Below are positions 12,601 through 21,400 of a stretch of DNA of 64,000 nucleotides, piece by piece. The notes beneath the pieces are model-generated. The model was not told the DNA's origin, did no database searches, and was given only the letters and a program-made list of their open reading frames with translations. The position numbers were made by a program, and so were the translations under genes. Source of the DNA: Trogon surrucura (taxonomy: Eukaryota > Chordata > Aves > Trogoniformes > Trogonidae); contig CM036636.1 in NCBI GenBank assembly GCA_020746105.1, positions 9,734,001 through 9,798,000 of the forward strand, read 5' to 3'. Position 1 is the stretch's first letter. Each line of letters opens with the position of its first letter.

Positions 12601-13157
12601 ATAAAATTCAGTGTTACGATCAAAGAGATCGTCTCTCTCTCGAGAAAGAAGGGTCCCCAAGATCAGCCTGAGGAGGTGCAGTGCTCACCACACACTGCTC
12701 GACCCCCAGCAGTGAGAAAAGGTCCCGGGGTGGGTAAGTGGGTGGAGGCTGCCGCTGTACGACCCCGTTTCATAATCTGGGTTGGTTTTCTACAAACAAG
12801 CGCCAGTCTTCTACCAGGTGAGAGAGTGAACCACAGAACAAAGACCTAGTTTGTTGTTGGTGGTGGTTTAAATGAACAATCTGAAATTGCATCTCTAGTA
12901 TTGACTGGGCTACGGTTAAATCTGTTTCTGCTGTTGCTCTCTAAGACTTACACTCTATGAGATTTCCTTCTTCTTGCGTGTTTTCAGCCAAACGGTACAT
13001 TGAAACCGACCCGGCCAGCCGCGATAAGAGAACTCCCGTCACAGTCATTAAGCAAGGGTTTGAGCCACCAACCTTCTCCGGCTGGTTCCTGGGCTGGGAC
13101 GATGACTACTGGGCCGTTGACCCGCTAGAGCGAGCAATGGCAGACGTGGATGTCTGA
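529..13157 (+). CDS. GSN: Gelsolin, complete spliced CDS (17 coding exons, 778 aa)
   Basis: Gelsolin is a Ca2+-activated, PIP2-inhibited protein that severs, caps and nucleates actin filaments, in the cytosol and as a secreted scavenger. Coding exons: 529-663, 1879-2080, 3053-3207, 4318-4479, 4712-4861, 5132-5221, 6024-6156, 6590-6678, 7462-7677, 8450-8583, 8927-9017, 9503-9673, 10560-10734, 11003-11127, 11656-11733, 12439-12499, 12988-13157. All junctions are GT-AG and keep frame. The six gelsolin repeats fall near residues 72-154, 194-266, 313-385, 451-532, 574-638 and 677-752, by offset from human. Visible landmarks are the G2 disulfide pair C211/C224, the G2 calcium ligands G209, D210, E232 and D282, the PIP2-binding basic stretch RLLQVKGRR (184-192) and the C-terminal latch ending DVDV. 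The length equals chicken gelsolin as I recall it (778). A cytoplasmic form would start at Met49 (1888), giving 730 residues. The gene converges on STOM. Confidence 0.97.
1879..2080 (+). CDS. GSN: GSN coding exon 2: start of repeat G1 (residues 46-112)
   Basis: Acceptor CCCCCAG ends at 1878 and donor TTAG|GTAAGT follows 2080. It encodes PVS, then MVEHAEF, then the conserved [20 protein letters not shown] block of G1. Met49 (1888) lies in a strong context (A at -3, G at +4) and matches the start of cytoplasmic gelsolin, so transcripts with another first exon would initiate here. The exon ends in phase 1. Confidence 0.96.
2667..2712. repeat. 23-bp tandem duplication in GSN intron 2
   Basis: Two adjacent 23-bp copies (2667-2689 and 2690-2712) share the core TCGTAAAGCCTGATAATGTC and differ only in the last base. 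No function is visible. Confidence 0.9.
3053..3207 (+). CDS. GSN: GSN coding exon 3: rest of repeat G1 (residues 113-164)
   Basis: Acceptor TTTCTTAG ends at 3052 and donor AAG|GTAGGC follows 3207. It encodes the conserved [20 protein letters not shown] segment and the [10 protein letters not shown] end, which is the first PIP2/actin-regulatory basic patch in the family. The glycine at the junction is split between exons 2 and 3. Confidence 0.96.
4318..4479 (+). CDS. GSN: GSN coding exon 4: G1-G2 linker and G2 (residues 165-218)
   Basis: Acceptor CCCTTAG ends at 4317 and donor AGT|GTAAGT follows 4479. It encodes GGVASGF, the PIP2-binding RLLQVKGRR and the [10 protein letters not shown] motif. 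D210 corresponds to human Asp187, the Ca2+ ligand mutated in Finnish-type amyloidosis. C211 pairs with C224 of the next exon. The furin-like RTVR|A sequence is at residues 192-196. Confidence 0.96.
4712..4861 (+). CDS. GSN: GSN coding exon 5: repeat G2 (residues 219-268)
   Basis: Acceptor CCTCCAG ends at 4711. It encodes [18 protein letters not shown], including disulfide partner C224 and Ca2+ ligand E232. The donor is CAG|GTTATT, which keeps GT but departs from consensus at +3 to +5. The boundary is fixed by protein similarity (MLQ joins VLGPKP) and by phase 0. Confidence 0.95.
5132..5221 (+). CDS. GSN: GSN coding exon 6: G2-G3 linker (residues 269-298)
   Basis: Acceptor CCCTTACAG ends at 5131 and donor AAG|GTAACG follows 5221. 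The 30 codons encode [11 protein letters not shown], the variable linker and [10 protein letters not shown]282 corresponds to human Asp259, the last ligand of the G2 calcium site. Phase 0 at both ends. Confidence 0.95.
6024..6156 (+). CDS. GSN: GSN coding exon 7: repeat G3 (residues 299-342)
   Basis: Acceptor ATCACAG ends at 6023 and donor AAAG|GTACCG follows 6156. It encodes [20 protein letters not shown] and the [19 protein letters not shown] core of G3. Ends in phase 1 inside a glycine codon. Confidence 0.96.
6590..6678 (+). CDS. GSN: GSN coding exon 8: end of repeat G3 (residues 343-372)
   Basis: Acceptor TGTTAAAG ends at 6589 and donor CAG|GTAAGG follows 6678. It encodes the [18 protein letters not shown] helix of G3 and ends KHTQ. 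The 89 nt complete the phase-1 codon from exon 7. Confidence 0.95.
7462..7677 (+). CDS. GSN: GSN coding exon 9: G3-G4 linker, hinge between protein halves (residues 373-444)
   Basis: Acceptor TTGTTACAG ends at 7461 and donor CAG|GTGAGC follows 7677. It encodes [20 protein letters not shown], the linker between the N-terminal (G1-G3) and C-terminal (G4-G6) halves, and the [10 protein letters not shown] segment. Residues 396-399 are DQTE, where human gelsolin has the caspase-3 site DQTD. Confidence 0.96.
8450..8583 (+). CDS. GSN: GSN coding exon 10: repeat G4 (residues 445-488)
   Basis: Acceptor TTTCCTAG ends at 8449 and donor TG|GTAAGA follows 8583. It encodes [13 protein letters not shown] and the [16 protein letters not shown] core of G4, a near-invariant family motif. 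Ends in phase 2 inside a tryptophan codon. Confidence 0.96.
8927..9017 (+). CDS. GSN: GSN coding exon 11: repeat G4 continued (residues 489-519)
   Basis: Acceptor CTTTCAG ends at 8926 and donor CAG|GTGAAA follows 9017. It encodes [20 protein letters not shown] and the [10 protein letters not shown] helix, and restores phase 0. Confidence 0.96.
9503..9673 (+). CDS. GSN: GSN coding exon 12: G4-G5 linker and start of G5 (residues 520-576)
   Basis: Acceptor TTACCTAG ends at 9502 and donor GAG|GTACGT follows 9673. It encodes [20 protein letters not shown], then [11 protein letters not shown] and the start of G5 ([16 protein letters not shown]). Phase 0 at both ends. Confidence 0.96.
10560..10734 (+). 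CDS. GSN: GSN coding exon 13: repeat G5 (residues 577-634)
   Basis: Acceptor CTTTCCAG ends at 10559 and donor CCAG|GTGAGG follows 10734. It encodes [20 protein letters not shown], the G5 core, and the helix [15 protein letters not shown]. Ends in phase 1 inside an aspartate codon. Confidence 0.96.
11003..11127 (+). CDS. GSN: GSN coding exon 14: G5-G6 linker (residues 635-676)
   Basis: Acceptor TTTTTCAG ends at 11002 and donor ACT|GTGAGT follows 11127. It encodes [20 protein letters not shown] and [15 protein letters not shown], leading into G6. Restores phase 0. Confidence 0.96.
11656..11733 (+). CDS. GSN: GSN coding exon 15: repeat G6 start (residues 677-702)
   Basis: Acceptor TTTTCCAG ends at 11655 and donor CAG|GTATGT follows 11733. 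The 26 codons encode [20 protein letters not shown] and LDTWDQ, the opening strands and Ca2+-site region of G6. Confidence 0.96.
12439..12499 (+). CDS. GSN: GSN coding exon 16: repeat G6 (residues 703-722)
   Basis: Acceptor ATCTTTAG ends at 12438 and donor CTG|GTAACG follows 12499. The short 61-nt exon encodes [20 protein letters not shown] of G6 and ends in phase 1 inside an alanine codon. Confidence 0.95.
12988..13157 (+). CDS. GSN: GSN coding exon 17: end of G6 and C-terminal latch (residues 723-778)
   Basis: Acceptor GTTTTCAG ends at 12987 and stop TGA is at 13155-13157. It encodes [17 protein letters not shown], the [11 protein letters not shown] motif and the C-terminal latch ending RAMADVDV. 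In the family this tail holds G2 closed when Ca2+ is absent. Confidence 0.97.
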
Positions 13158-13337
13158 GTAACGAGTGTGTTCGGTTTTGAAACAGAGCAAGTTTAGTGCC
13201 TTCAACGCCTTCCGGAGCTCCTTCCTCCCACAGGATGTATCTTAACAAGGCAATGATGTTAATAGCCAATTAGCAGTGCAATAATTACCGATTACAATCA
13301 TGACCAGTCATTGACCCTCCTCCTCGCTTTGATTATA

Positions 13338-13343
13338 TTTAAT
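13338..13343 (-). terminator. STOM: Candidate STOM poly(A) signal ATTAAA
   Basis: TTTAAT on the + strand reads ATTAAA on the STOM strand, about 1.96 kb past the STOM stop. A G-rich stretch follows on that strand (about 13310-13330). I saw no canonical AATAAA on the - strand between here and the stop. Other weak variants exist, for example TATAAA at 15023-15028, so the assignment is tentative. Confidence 0.35.
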
Positions 13344-15302
13344 ACAATAAAGCTTGTATGGAATATGTGAATGGAAATGGTGGGGGTTTGTTACAAAGAA
13401 GAAAACATTAAACAGTACTTGTAGGTCCCACGTCTGAACTTGCTTGAAACAAATACACCTTAGAAAATGAAACCTTCCTTGTGCCATCTTTTGCACAAGC
13501 CCTTTACCGCAAATGGTCACAGAAATTACTTATGAGGTTTTGGGATTGTTTTGCTTTCCCCTCATCAGAGGGAAAGTTAAGAGTATCTTACCATTTCAGG
13601 AAGCCGCTCATTAGCAAACAGCTAATGGATGGGAGCAAAAACATGCTCTTGGTGTCAACAACAATTCCCAGGGGTGGCAGCTACAGCAGCAACAGTGGGA
13701 GCTGCAGCCTCTCATCTTCCCCAAGGAGGAACCTCAAGCTGTGCGGTTACCACTTTCTGCTTCAAGCACATGAGCAGAGTGATGCAAATTGTTACAGCTT
13801 AACTGTATTTTCCCCCCTCTCTCCCAGCAAGAAGTCAAGCTCAGCTTACACTAGTGCAAGTACTGACAAACACATGCAGATGGGGATACTGCTTTTATGA
13901 TGCAGAAGAAGAAAAAACATTAAGAGCAAACAAACAGAAGAGAAACAGCGCCAATTAGTTGAAGCCCTAGCAGTGCTTGGGCGTCTTTTCCCAACAGTGA
14001 CAAAGGCACAGAGTATCAAGGCACACGTAAACAGACCTTGCGCTTGCTAGAACACCTGTAAATGCAGAACTGAGCATAGGAGAAAGGTGATAAAAAGCAA
14101 GTTAGGAAGTTTACGCTGGCCCATGTGAGAAGTGCACTTAGATTGGTGATCTTGGCTTTCTGTTTTCATTGCTACCTCCCCACAACTCGGTGACAGCAGT
14201 AGCCTAAAGAGCCTCCTCCTGCACCCCAGACTCTTAATTCTTCTCATTTTCATCTGTAATTACATCTAGTAAACAGGTACAAAATATGAATTCAGTCTGA
14301 CACTTACAGCTCAACACTACATCAACTGAAGATTACATGCTTTTGGTATTAAGTATAAGCCCTTTTGAGTCACAGCAACTACTACAGGTCTGCTCAGAAT
14401 CATGAACGAGTAAATCGCTAACGTGTTAGAAAAGATGCATGAGCAAAACAGCATCTCCTGTTAAACTTCATGACAAGCAGAGACCTGCCTCTCTAGGAAG
14501 TAACATAGACCTGGATAAAATGCAGAAGTCAGTACTTCGGCTTTTTTCAATCATTTTTAAGAACCATGGATAACAGCAGACCCAACAACTTTTCCATGCT
14601 ATAAAGCAGCACAGCTCTATACAGGCACACCCCCGCACCAACAGCACAGCCCCTCAGGGACTGTCTTGTACCCATAACCACAGCATGTTTATGACATTTC
14701 TTTGGGGCAGAACAGAGATGGAAAGTTTCAGTAACAAATGTTTCTCTTGAATGGGGGACTATTTCAGAGAGTATAAGCCTGATTTACAGAAGCACCCAGT
14801 ATTATATTCTCACTCCTGTATCAACTTGTGTTACTTTTCCTTGGGTAAGTTTAAGAACCGATCTGCCTGACAGCAAGCTGATGACGTCGTCACGTACAGC
14901 TACGCTCCAAGAGAATACGGTTGGGGCTGCTGCACTTCCCTGGCGGGGCTACAGACCCACTTCTGAAAAGGCAGGCTTCTCTTCCCAAATGTTGGATCAT
15001 CTCAACCTCACCACAGCTGGTTTTATAGACTATTTGAAAATCGGAGGTTATGGATTAAAGGCGTCCCACCCAAGGGAGTATGGATACATCCTTATCTCAG
15101 ATCGCAATCTGCCTGTACTCATTTTGAGAGGTTTTCAATTTCAAGTATTTTGTGACTACTCAAAAGTTTCATATAAGTTTTGTAACACACTTAGTATAAC
15201 TCGCTTAACACCGCCATAAGCTACAATACACAGGGAATGAAGTGTTGCAGACATTTGCCGTAGCAAAAAAAACCCACCCCAAACTCTCTCCTCCCACTCC
15301 CC
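13344..15302 (-). other. STOM: Presumed STOM 3' UTR (about 2 kb)
   Basis: It lies between the STOM stop codon and the candidate ATTAAA, contains no recognisable coding segment, and fits the roughly 2-kb 3' UTR I recall for mammalian stomatin. The open frames inside (for example 13481-13900 and 14881-15219 on the + strand) resemble no known protein. The end point is inferred. Confidence 0.45.
13346..13351 (+). terminator. GSN: GSN poly(A) signal AATAAA
   Basis: Canonical AATAAA about 190 nt after the stop codon. A GT-rich downstream element (GAATGGAAATGGTGGGGGTTTG, in part) follows at about 13365-13390, as expected for a functional cleavage site. Confidence 0.8.
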
Positions 15303-15497
15303 CTAGCGGTTTGCACCCATGATGCCTTGCAGCATGTTTATGGGCAACGGGAAGATGATGGTGGAGTTCTTTTCGGCAGCGATGGTGGTCAAGGTCTGCA
15401 AATAACGAAGCTGAAGAGCAGCAGGGGACTCCGTAATAACCAAGGATGCCTCTTTCAGGGCCCTGGAAGCATTCATTTCACCCTCAGCTGCAATCAC
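15303..15497 (-). CDS. STOM: STOM exon 7: C-terminal region (residues 214-277)
   Basis: Acceptor CCCCAG on the - strand and stop TAG at 15305-15303. It encodes [17 protein letters not shown], then [20 protein letters not shown], the hydrophobic C-terminal segment and the end GIMGANR. The last residues differ from and are shorter than the human tail. Confidence 0.97.
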   Translation of the reverse strand: MIAAEGEMNASRALKEASLVITESPAALQLRYLQTLTTIAAEKNSTIIFPLPINMLQGIMGANR

Positions 15498-18400
15498 CTG
15501 GGGAAGCAAAATGAATTAAGGTCATTCTGGCAAAGTAACGAGGCTGGAGTCATCCTACAGATCTCTAGTTGAAGTCACAAATCTGAGACATTGCTCATGA
15601 CTTCGATCAAGTGACCTCCCCTTACCAGTCCTGCATTTTCTCTTGCTCAGACACCAGGTACCCTGGGCTGCTCTCAAGGTCCCATTTGACGGTTTTCCTC
15701 CCATTCAGTATCAGGATGCCAGATCACAAAAGCTGGCACCACGTCTTGAAAATGCAATAGGTGTGTTTGCTCCGTTTTCAAAAAACATCTTTTGTGCTTG
15801 TTTCAACATTGCCGCTTAAAACCAGAAGGCACTCCCCATATACCTGAAAATATTCTTAAAGCTGTTTTGTTTTTCTTTCTGTTTCTACAAGGGCTTGACA
15901 GGTGAATGGCATGTTTCTTCCCAGGGAAAAACTTGTTTTATTTCCCCATTCTTTTTAATTATAAGCTCATTAGGGACAGATTTACGCTCATACATTTCCT
16001 TACAAGCTATTTCCTTACAAGTATTACACCTGGTTTATTTCTCATATGAGGTAACCAACAGAAAACAAAGGACCTGTCTAAAATCAGAGCTAGTCAGGAA
16101 AAAGCTGGAAGTAAGTTTTACTTCTAATTCACTGCAGGCTCCAGCTAATAACCTCAGAATTATTTATGATTCATCTTGGAGCATGCTAAAAAACCCCGAG
16201 ATTCTGTGTTTTTGAAGGAAATCTCACCTGCATGAAACCATGATACCCCTACCCCGTGCTCCTATTTGCTACAACACGATCTGGCTGAGAATCTTCATCC
16301 TCCACATCACCACATTAAATAATTCATTAAGAAAAATAAATAAACAACCCCACACGTTGATGTTCTTACCTTAGCTCTCGCCTCCCGGGCAGCTTCTGCT
16401 TCTGCAGCCATTGCTCTCTGCAGCTGGACAGGCAGCTTCACATCCTTGATCTCCACACGTTCCACCTTAATGCCCCAATGATCTGTTGCCTCATCAAGCG
16501 TGGCCTAGGTAAGGCAGGACAATTAAGTTAAGCCATCGACCTGGCTGCAAACAAATGTCCAAATTTCACGAATGATCAATAAACCAAACGAATTATCTTA
16601 TAAGCTTTTGGACTTTAAGGGCTTGTGTATTTATATTATAATTTAATCCATGTTTGATGAATTGGTTACGTAAAGCAGCTCATACCTGCATGCTGTGTGC
16701 AATTTCTTCACGATCAGAGAGAATCTGAGAAAGGTTTTTAGTCCCCAGAACATTCCTCAGAGTGGTCTGCGCTAGAAGACGGGTGGCTGAGTCAGCATTT
16801 GTGATATTTGCTACAGCGAGGGTGGCATTCTGAACTCTGTAATAAACCACTCCATCTACATTAATGGTCACAGAGTCCTTGGTCAAGATCTAAAAAGCAA
16901 TGGGGAAAGCATATAATAATTAAGCACATATTTATTGAATATAATGATAATTACATATACGCTTTACTTGACAAACTCCAAGTTCTTCCAGGGTAAAGCA
17001 ACTGTGTTGAAAACAAAAGGTCTTAAAAGCACGTGCAGCACATGCTGCATGTGAACACATCGATGTGCAGATGCACAAACCTTCCAGCACAGCTCTGCAG
17101 AGCTAGGACTAAATGTGAGATTTGACAAGAGAAAGGGACATGTGTGTTACTTGGCCTTCAAGACTTACCTGCTCTGTCCTTGCCCAAACTATCTATTTTA
17201 TCAGGCTTTTCATAATAGCATGAGATAAACAAAGAACAAGTGGCATGCACAGAAATCACGTTGTACAAATACAAATTTATTTCTGCTCTTGTCTACTGAA
17301 AATAAGCCAGCCTAAATCCTTACGCATAATTTAATCAAGCCAAAAGAAAAACTGTAGGACTGATGGCTTCAGTCACTAATGGCCCATCAGCAGCTGCAAG
17401 CACATCGTGGCTCCAGTGATTAGGTTTCTACCAATTACCCTTCAGAGCGTACCACGACAGTTGCCATTTGTCTAAATCTGCAACTAACGATGAGCAATAA
17501 ACCGACCAGCAAATATGACGGGAAACAGATGCACCAGACAGGTTGCGTCAAGCATCTTTGTCTTGCAAAACACACCAGATACACGAGGGTTACAGTTACA
17601 ATCATCACCATACTTGTGTTCGCTAACTGGTTTTTAGAAGGCTGGTAGGTTTTTATTATTCGTTATCCATGGAGCTGACATCACCAAGTTCATCTAGCTT
17701 AACGCTGTGCAGAGATTCTGCTAAAAAATTAAGACGACCAAGAAAAAACAGAGTAGAAATATAAATCTTTTTTTTTGTTCTTCAGGCCCTTCAAACTGAA
17801 AGACACGAAACGGCATTAGGTGCGGTACAGTTTCATAATGTTCCTGTGCACAGCAGGACACAGGAGCAACGTGTACACAAACCCCACATGAGAGAGCGGA
17901 CCGTTACCCTGGGTTGCAATTATTAGCACTGGAGATGTATATATACAGTAATTTCACCCCATTACTTTAGCTAGTTTATATACGGAGATAAATTGGCACA
18001 GGAAGATCACTGCTGCTTCTGGAAATCTTCCAGATTTCCCAGAAACAATTAGAGAATGTTGTAAGAAGTCCAGCAGTCTTCGTTCCAAACCCCTCCCATC
18101 CTAGCTCTTAGGCAGCGATCGCTTATCTCATTTGGTCCTCAGAGGACAGCACCATTTGTTTTCTTTCAGGGACCTTCTCTTATTGAATGATGTTACTGAA
18201 GGATGTAAGTACCCTTCACATACACTGAACCTGCACAAGAAATCGACATTACTAGGAGGGGGAAAGGAAAAAGAAAGTACAAAAAATTCAGCAAACATGT
18301 CAGCAGATACAAAAGTAAATGCAAACTCACCTCTTGGGGAGGAATATCAAAGGAGATGGTCCTCATATCAACTTTAATGAAGCTGTCTGTGCAGGGCAGG

Positions 18401-21400
18401 ACAAAAAACAAACCTGTACAAAAAAACATTCAAAAAGATGTGGAAATGGGTCATTAAAACATGAAATTTTCTACTGAAATAAGCTTACATCCAGCCACTG
18501 TAGCTGCAGACCCCTCTTTGTAATAAGCTCAGTGACACGTTCATTAGTGGCTTTCAAACTAGGATAAGATACTTTAAAAAGTATGCTGAGAAACTGTAAT
18601 TTATTCAGGTCTAACTTGTTTAGAGACCTTTAACATTTGGGAAAAAACCCAACAAACAACCCAAACCAGAACTCTTAAGAGCTACTTTTGAAAAATCTGT
18701 CTGATGTAGCTACTTGTAGGGCCTAATTCTGGCAAGCAGAAACTGCTGACCTCCTTTTGTTCTGGTGGATCACTGTCATTTGTCAACTTTACAGCAATAC
18801 AGAAGTATTGCAAAACCTGGATGAAAATGGAGAAAGAAGCTACTTCCCCTTTCTGTCACTTTGAGAAGCAGGAGCAACAGCTGAGAACAATGTTCTTTCA
18901 GATCTCATCAGAATTTCTAATACACACAAGAAACTTTTCAAAACTATCAAATCATTTAATTGCTTCTATTTCTTTTGAAGAACACTGAGGCTTTCAGACT
19001 GTCTGGGTTTTAACTGACACACTAAACTCCTTTTCTGAAAGAGCACATTTGCTGATATGATTCCTTTACATTCTTGGTTTCAATTCTACCCAAAGACCAG
19101 ACATTAACTAAGGAGATCTGGGTAAGGCTCACAGATAATTCGTTTACCATCTTCTCCATATAAAGTAATGTAGCCTGTTACTGGAAGTTACCAAATTCTT
19201 GAGCAATCCATTCTCCAGTCTAATACAATGTCTTCATTATTTTGCTGATGATTTAAGTAATGCTCTCCAGGACATACCTGGTCCCTTTGCTCCCCCTTTT
19301 AAGATGCGTCCAAGTCTGAATATGATGGCTCGCTCGTACTCCTTTATAATCTGTAATAGAGTTGAATGTCACGCAAGGGTTTCCAGAAGCTGTGTGACAG
19401 ATTCCAAACCACATGTACTCTCAGCCAGTCTTGAATCTCAGAAATAACACACATTTCTATACTGGCTGCTTTTGAATTTTAGCCTAAAGTTTATGGTCAA
19501 AAAAGCAAACAGCAAAAGGAACAATCAGAACAATATTCCACAAGAAATATTCTTTTGACTATGGCACCATCTATCAACAGCAGAAGCAACGGCATCTGGG
19601 CAGGACCAAGCACTAGTAGCAGCCATCAGGAATAGCCTGGCAACAACACAACAAAATACAGTATATGTGGCCCAGCAGAGATGTTTCCAGCTCTAATTCT
19701 GATGCATTATATTAGCCAAAACAAAGAAGGAGTTATTTCCTCTGGTCTGGAAACTGAAAACAGCAAACTCATTTTGACTAAATTCTGTAATCTCACTTTC
19801 CTTTTTGGTTTGAAGATTAATCTGTTGAAATGCTGAGGTCTGCTACATACTGTCTGCTATAGTTCAAGAAAGAATAGAGATCAATTTGTTTTTAAAACAA
19901 ATAAATAAACTAGAGTCCAATAATCACCACTGCAAAGAACCTATGTTGCTTCAAGCTTTAATCCAATTTAGCAGCAAACAAAATTTTACCTTTATGCACA
20001 TCCAGATTGATACAGGAAATGTAACAATAGTGAAAAAAAGTGAAGTGATCACCAGGATCCACCCACACAAACCAAGGCCCGTATCATGGTCATCTGCAAG
20101 AAAAAAGCCAAGAGTGCCTATTAAATATAGTGCCTACAATTGGATATTTACACTGAATATTCCTGGAAATAATCCACTGTTAGCTCTAATGCTCTAGGCC
20201 AAACCCATTAGGTTTAGATCAGAAGTAAAATTAAAAGCCAAATTCTGCTTCCATTTCTGCCAGTCCCTAGAAGCTGCACAAGATAGCTGAGGGCAGAATG
20301 AGGTCCAAGCAACATTTACACAGAATTAACTATGCTAACATTTAAGTATAGACTCTCAAATGCCTCCCTCCTCCCCAGTTTTCTCAAGCAGAAAGACCAA
20401 CAGCCAGCAGTAGAAATCCTGTTCTTTTACTGCCTAAAGAAACCAGAGCAACCTGGTATCATTCTGAAGGATTAAACACTGAGAAACCAGGTATCAGCCA
20501 GCCCTCTGATTAAAAGCAGGAACTGGTTCTAATCTCAAGCAATTCATAACTCTAATCTTTTTGCTTACAGTGTTGAAATTAGGATTTTTTGAGCAGATGG
20601 ATATATGCAACTAGCTGGTGGAAGAATATGCTAAAGGCAGTACATGTGGAAGAAAATGATTTTTCTTCCGTAACGGTAAGAGATTTTAAATTTGCAGAGA
20701 AATGATCAATTTTGTTTTGAGAAAGTACATTTGAAGTAGCCATACCAATACAGGAATAAGTGCTATAAAAAAATAGAAAGGCTAGTAATAAAATGGTTAC
20801 TTTAAAATTAGTATTGGTGTTCTAATATTTTATTAAATACTAGTATTCAATAAACTTTCTTCAAAATTTCAGCTATCAAGTATAGCTATGACTGCAAAGC
20901 AGCTGTTGACACACAGGAGTTGCAAGGTTTGATTTTAAGGCAGTCATGAAGCAGCTTTCCATGCAGCAGATGCTGATGCGGCACCAACAGCAGAAGGTTC
21001 ACTTTTAACTTGCAGTAAATCTAGCTAGTCCACTTTGGGTTTCTCTGAAGTGCCAAACGCTGTGTCACATACCCCTACAGCTTCAGCTCAAACTTGCAAT
21101 ATTCTTGCTCTTTCATTATTAAGGTATTAAAAACTCACGCCTGAAATTTAGTCAGAGGAATCTTATTTGTGGGCAGTCTGCAATAGACTACATGCCTCTT
21201 TAAGAAATAAATCATAAGGAAAAAGAATATTAAAAGTGTTAACTGAATCACCCTTTCATCCCTTTAAGGCTGACTGGAACGTTACTTTAGCAAGAAACTT
21301 TCACTTGGATCATCAAGTGCTGAAGGCCAAAAGGATAAGCTCTCATTCCCACCTGAGGCGTGGCATAGACTTGCAATTTATTTTCTTCTGCAAAGATTAC

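Larger units (their letters stand above)
13158..13370 (+). other. GSN: GSN 3' UTR (short, about 0.2 kb)
   Basis: From the GSN stop codon to just past the AATAAA signal at 13346-13351. It is AT-rich with no open frame of note. The exact cleavage site cannot be read from sequence alone. Confidence 0.65.
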
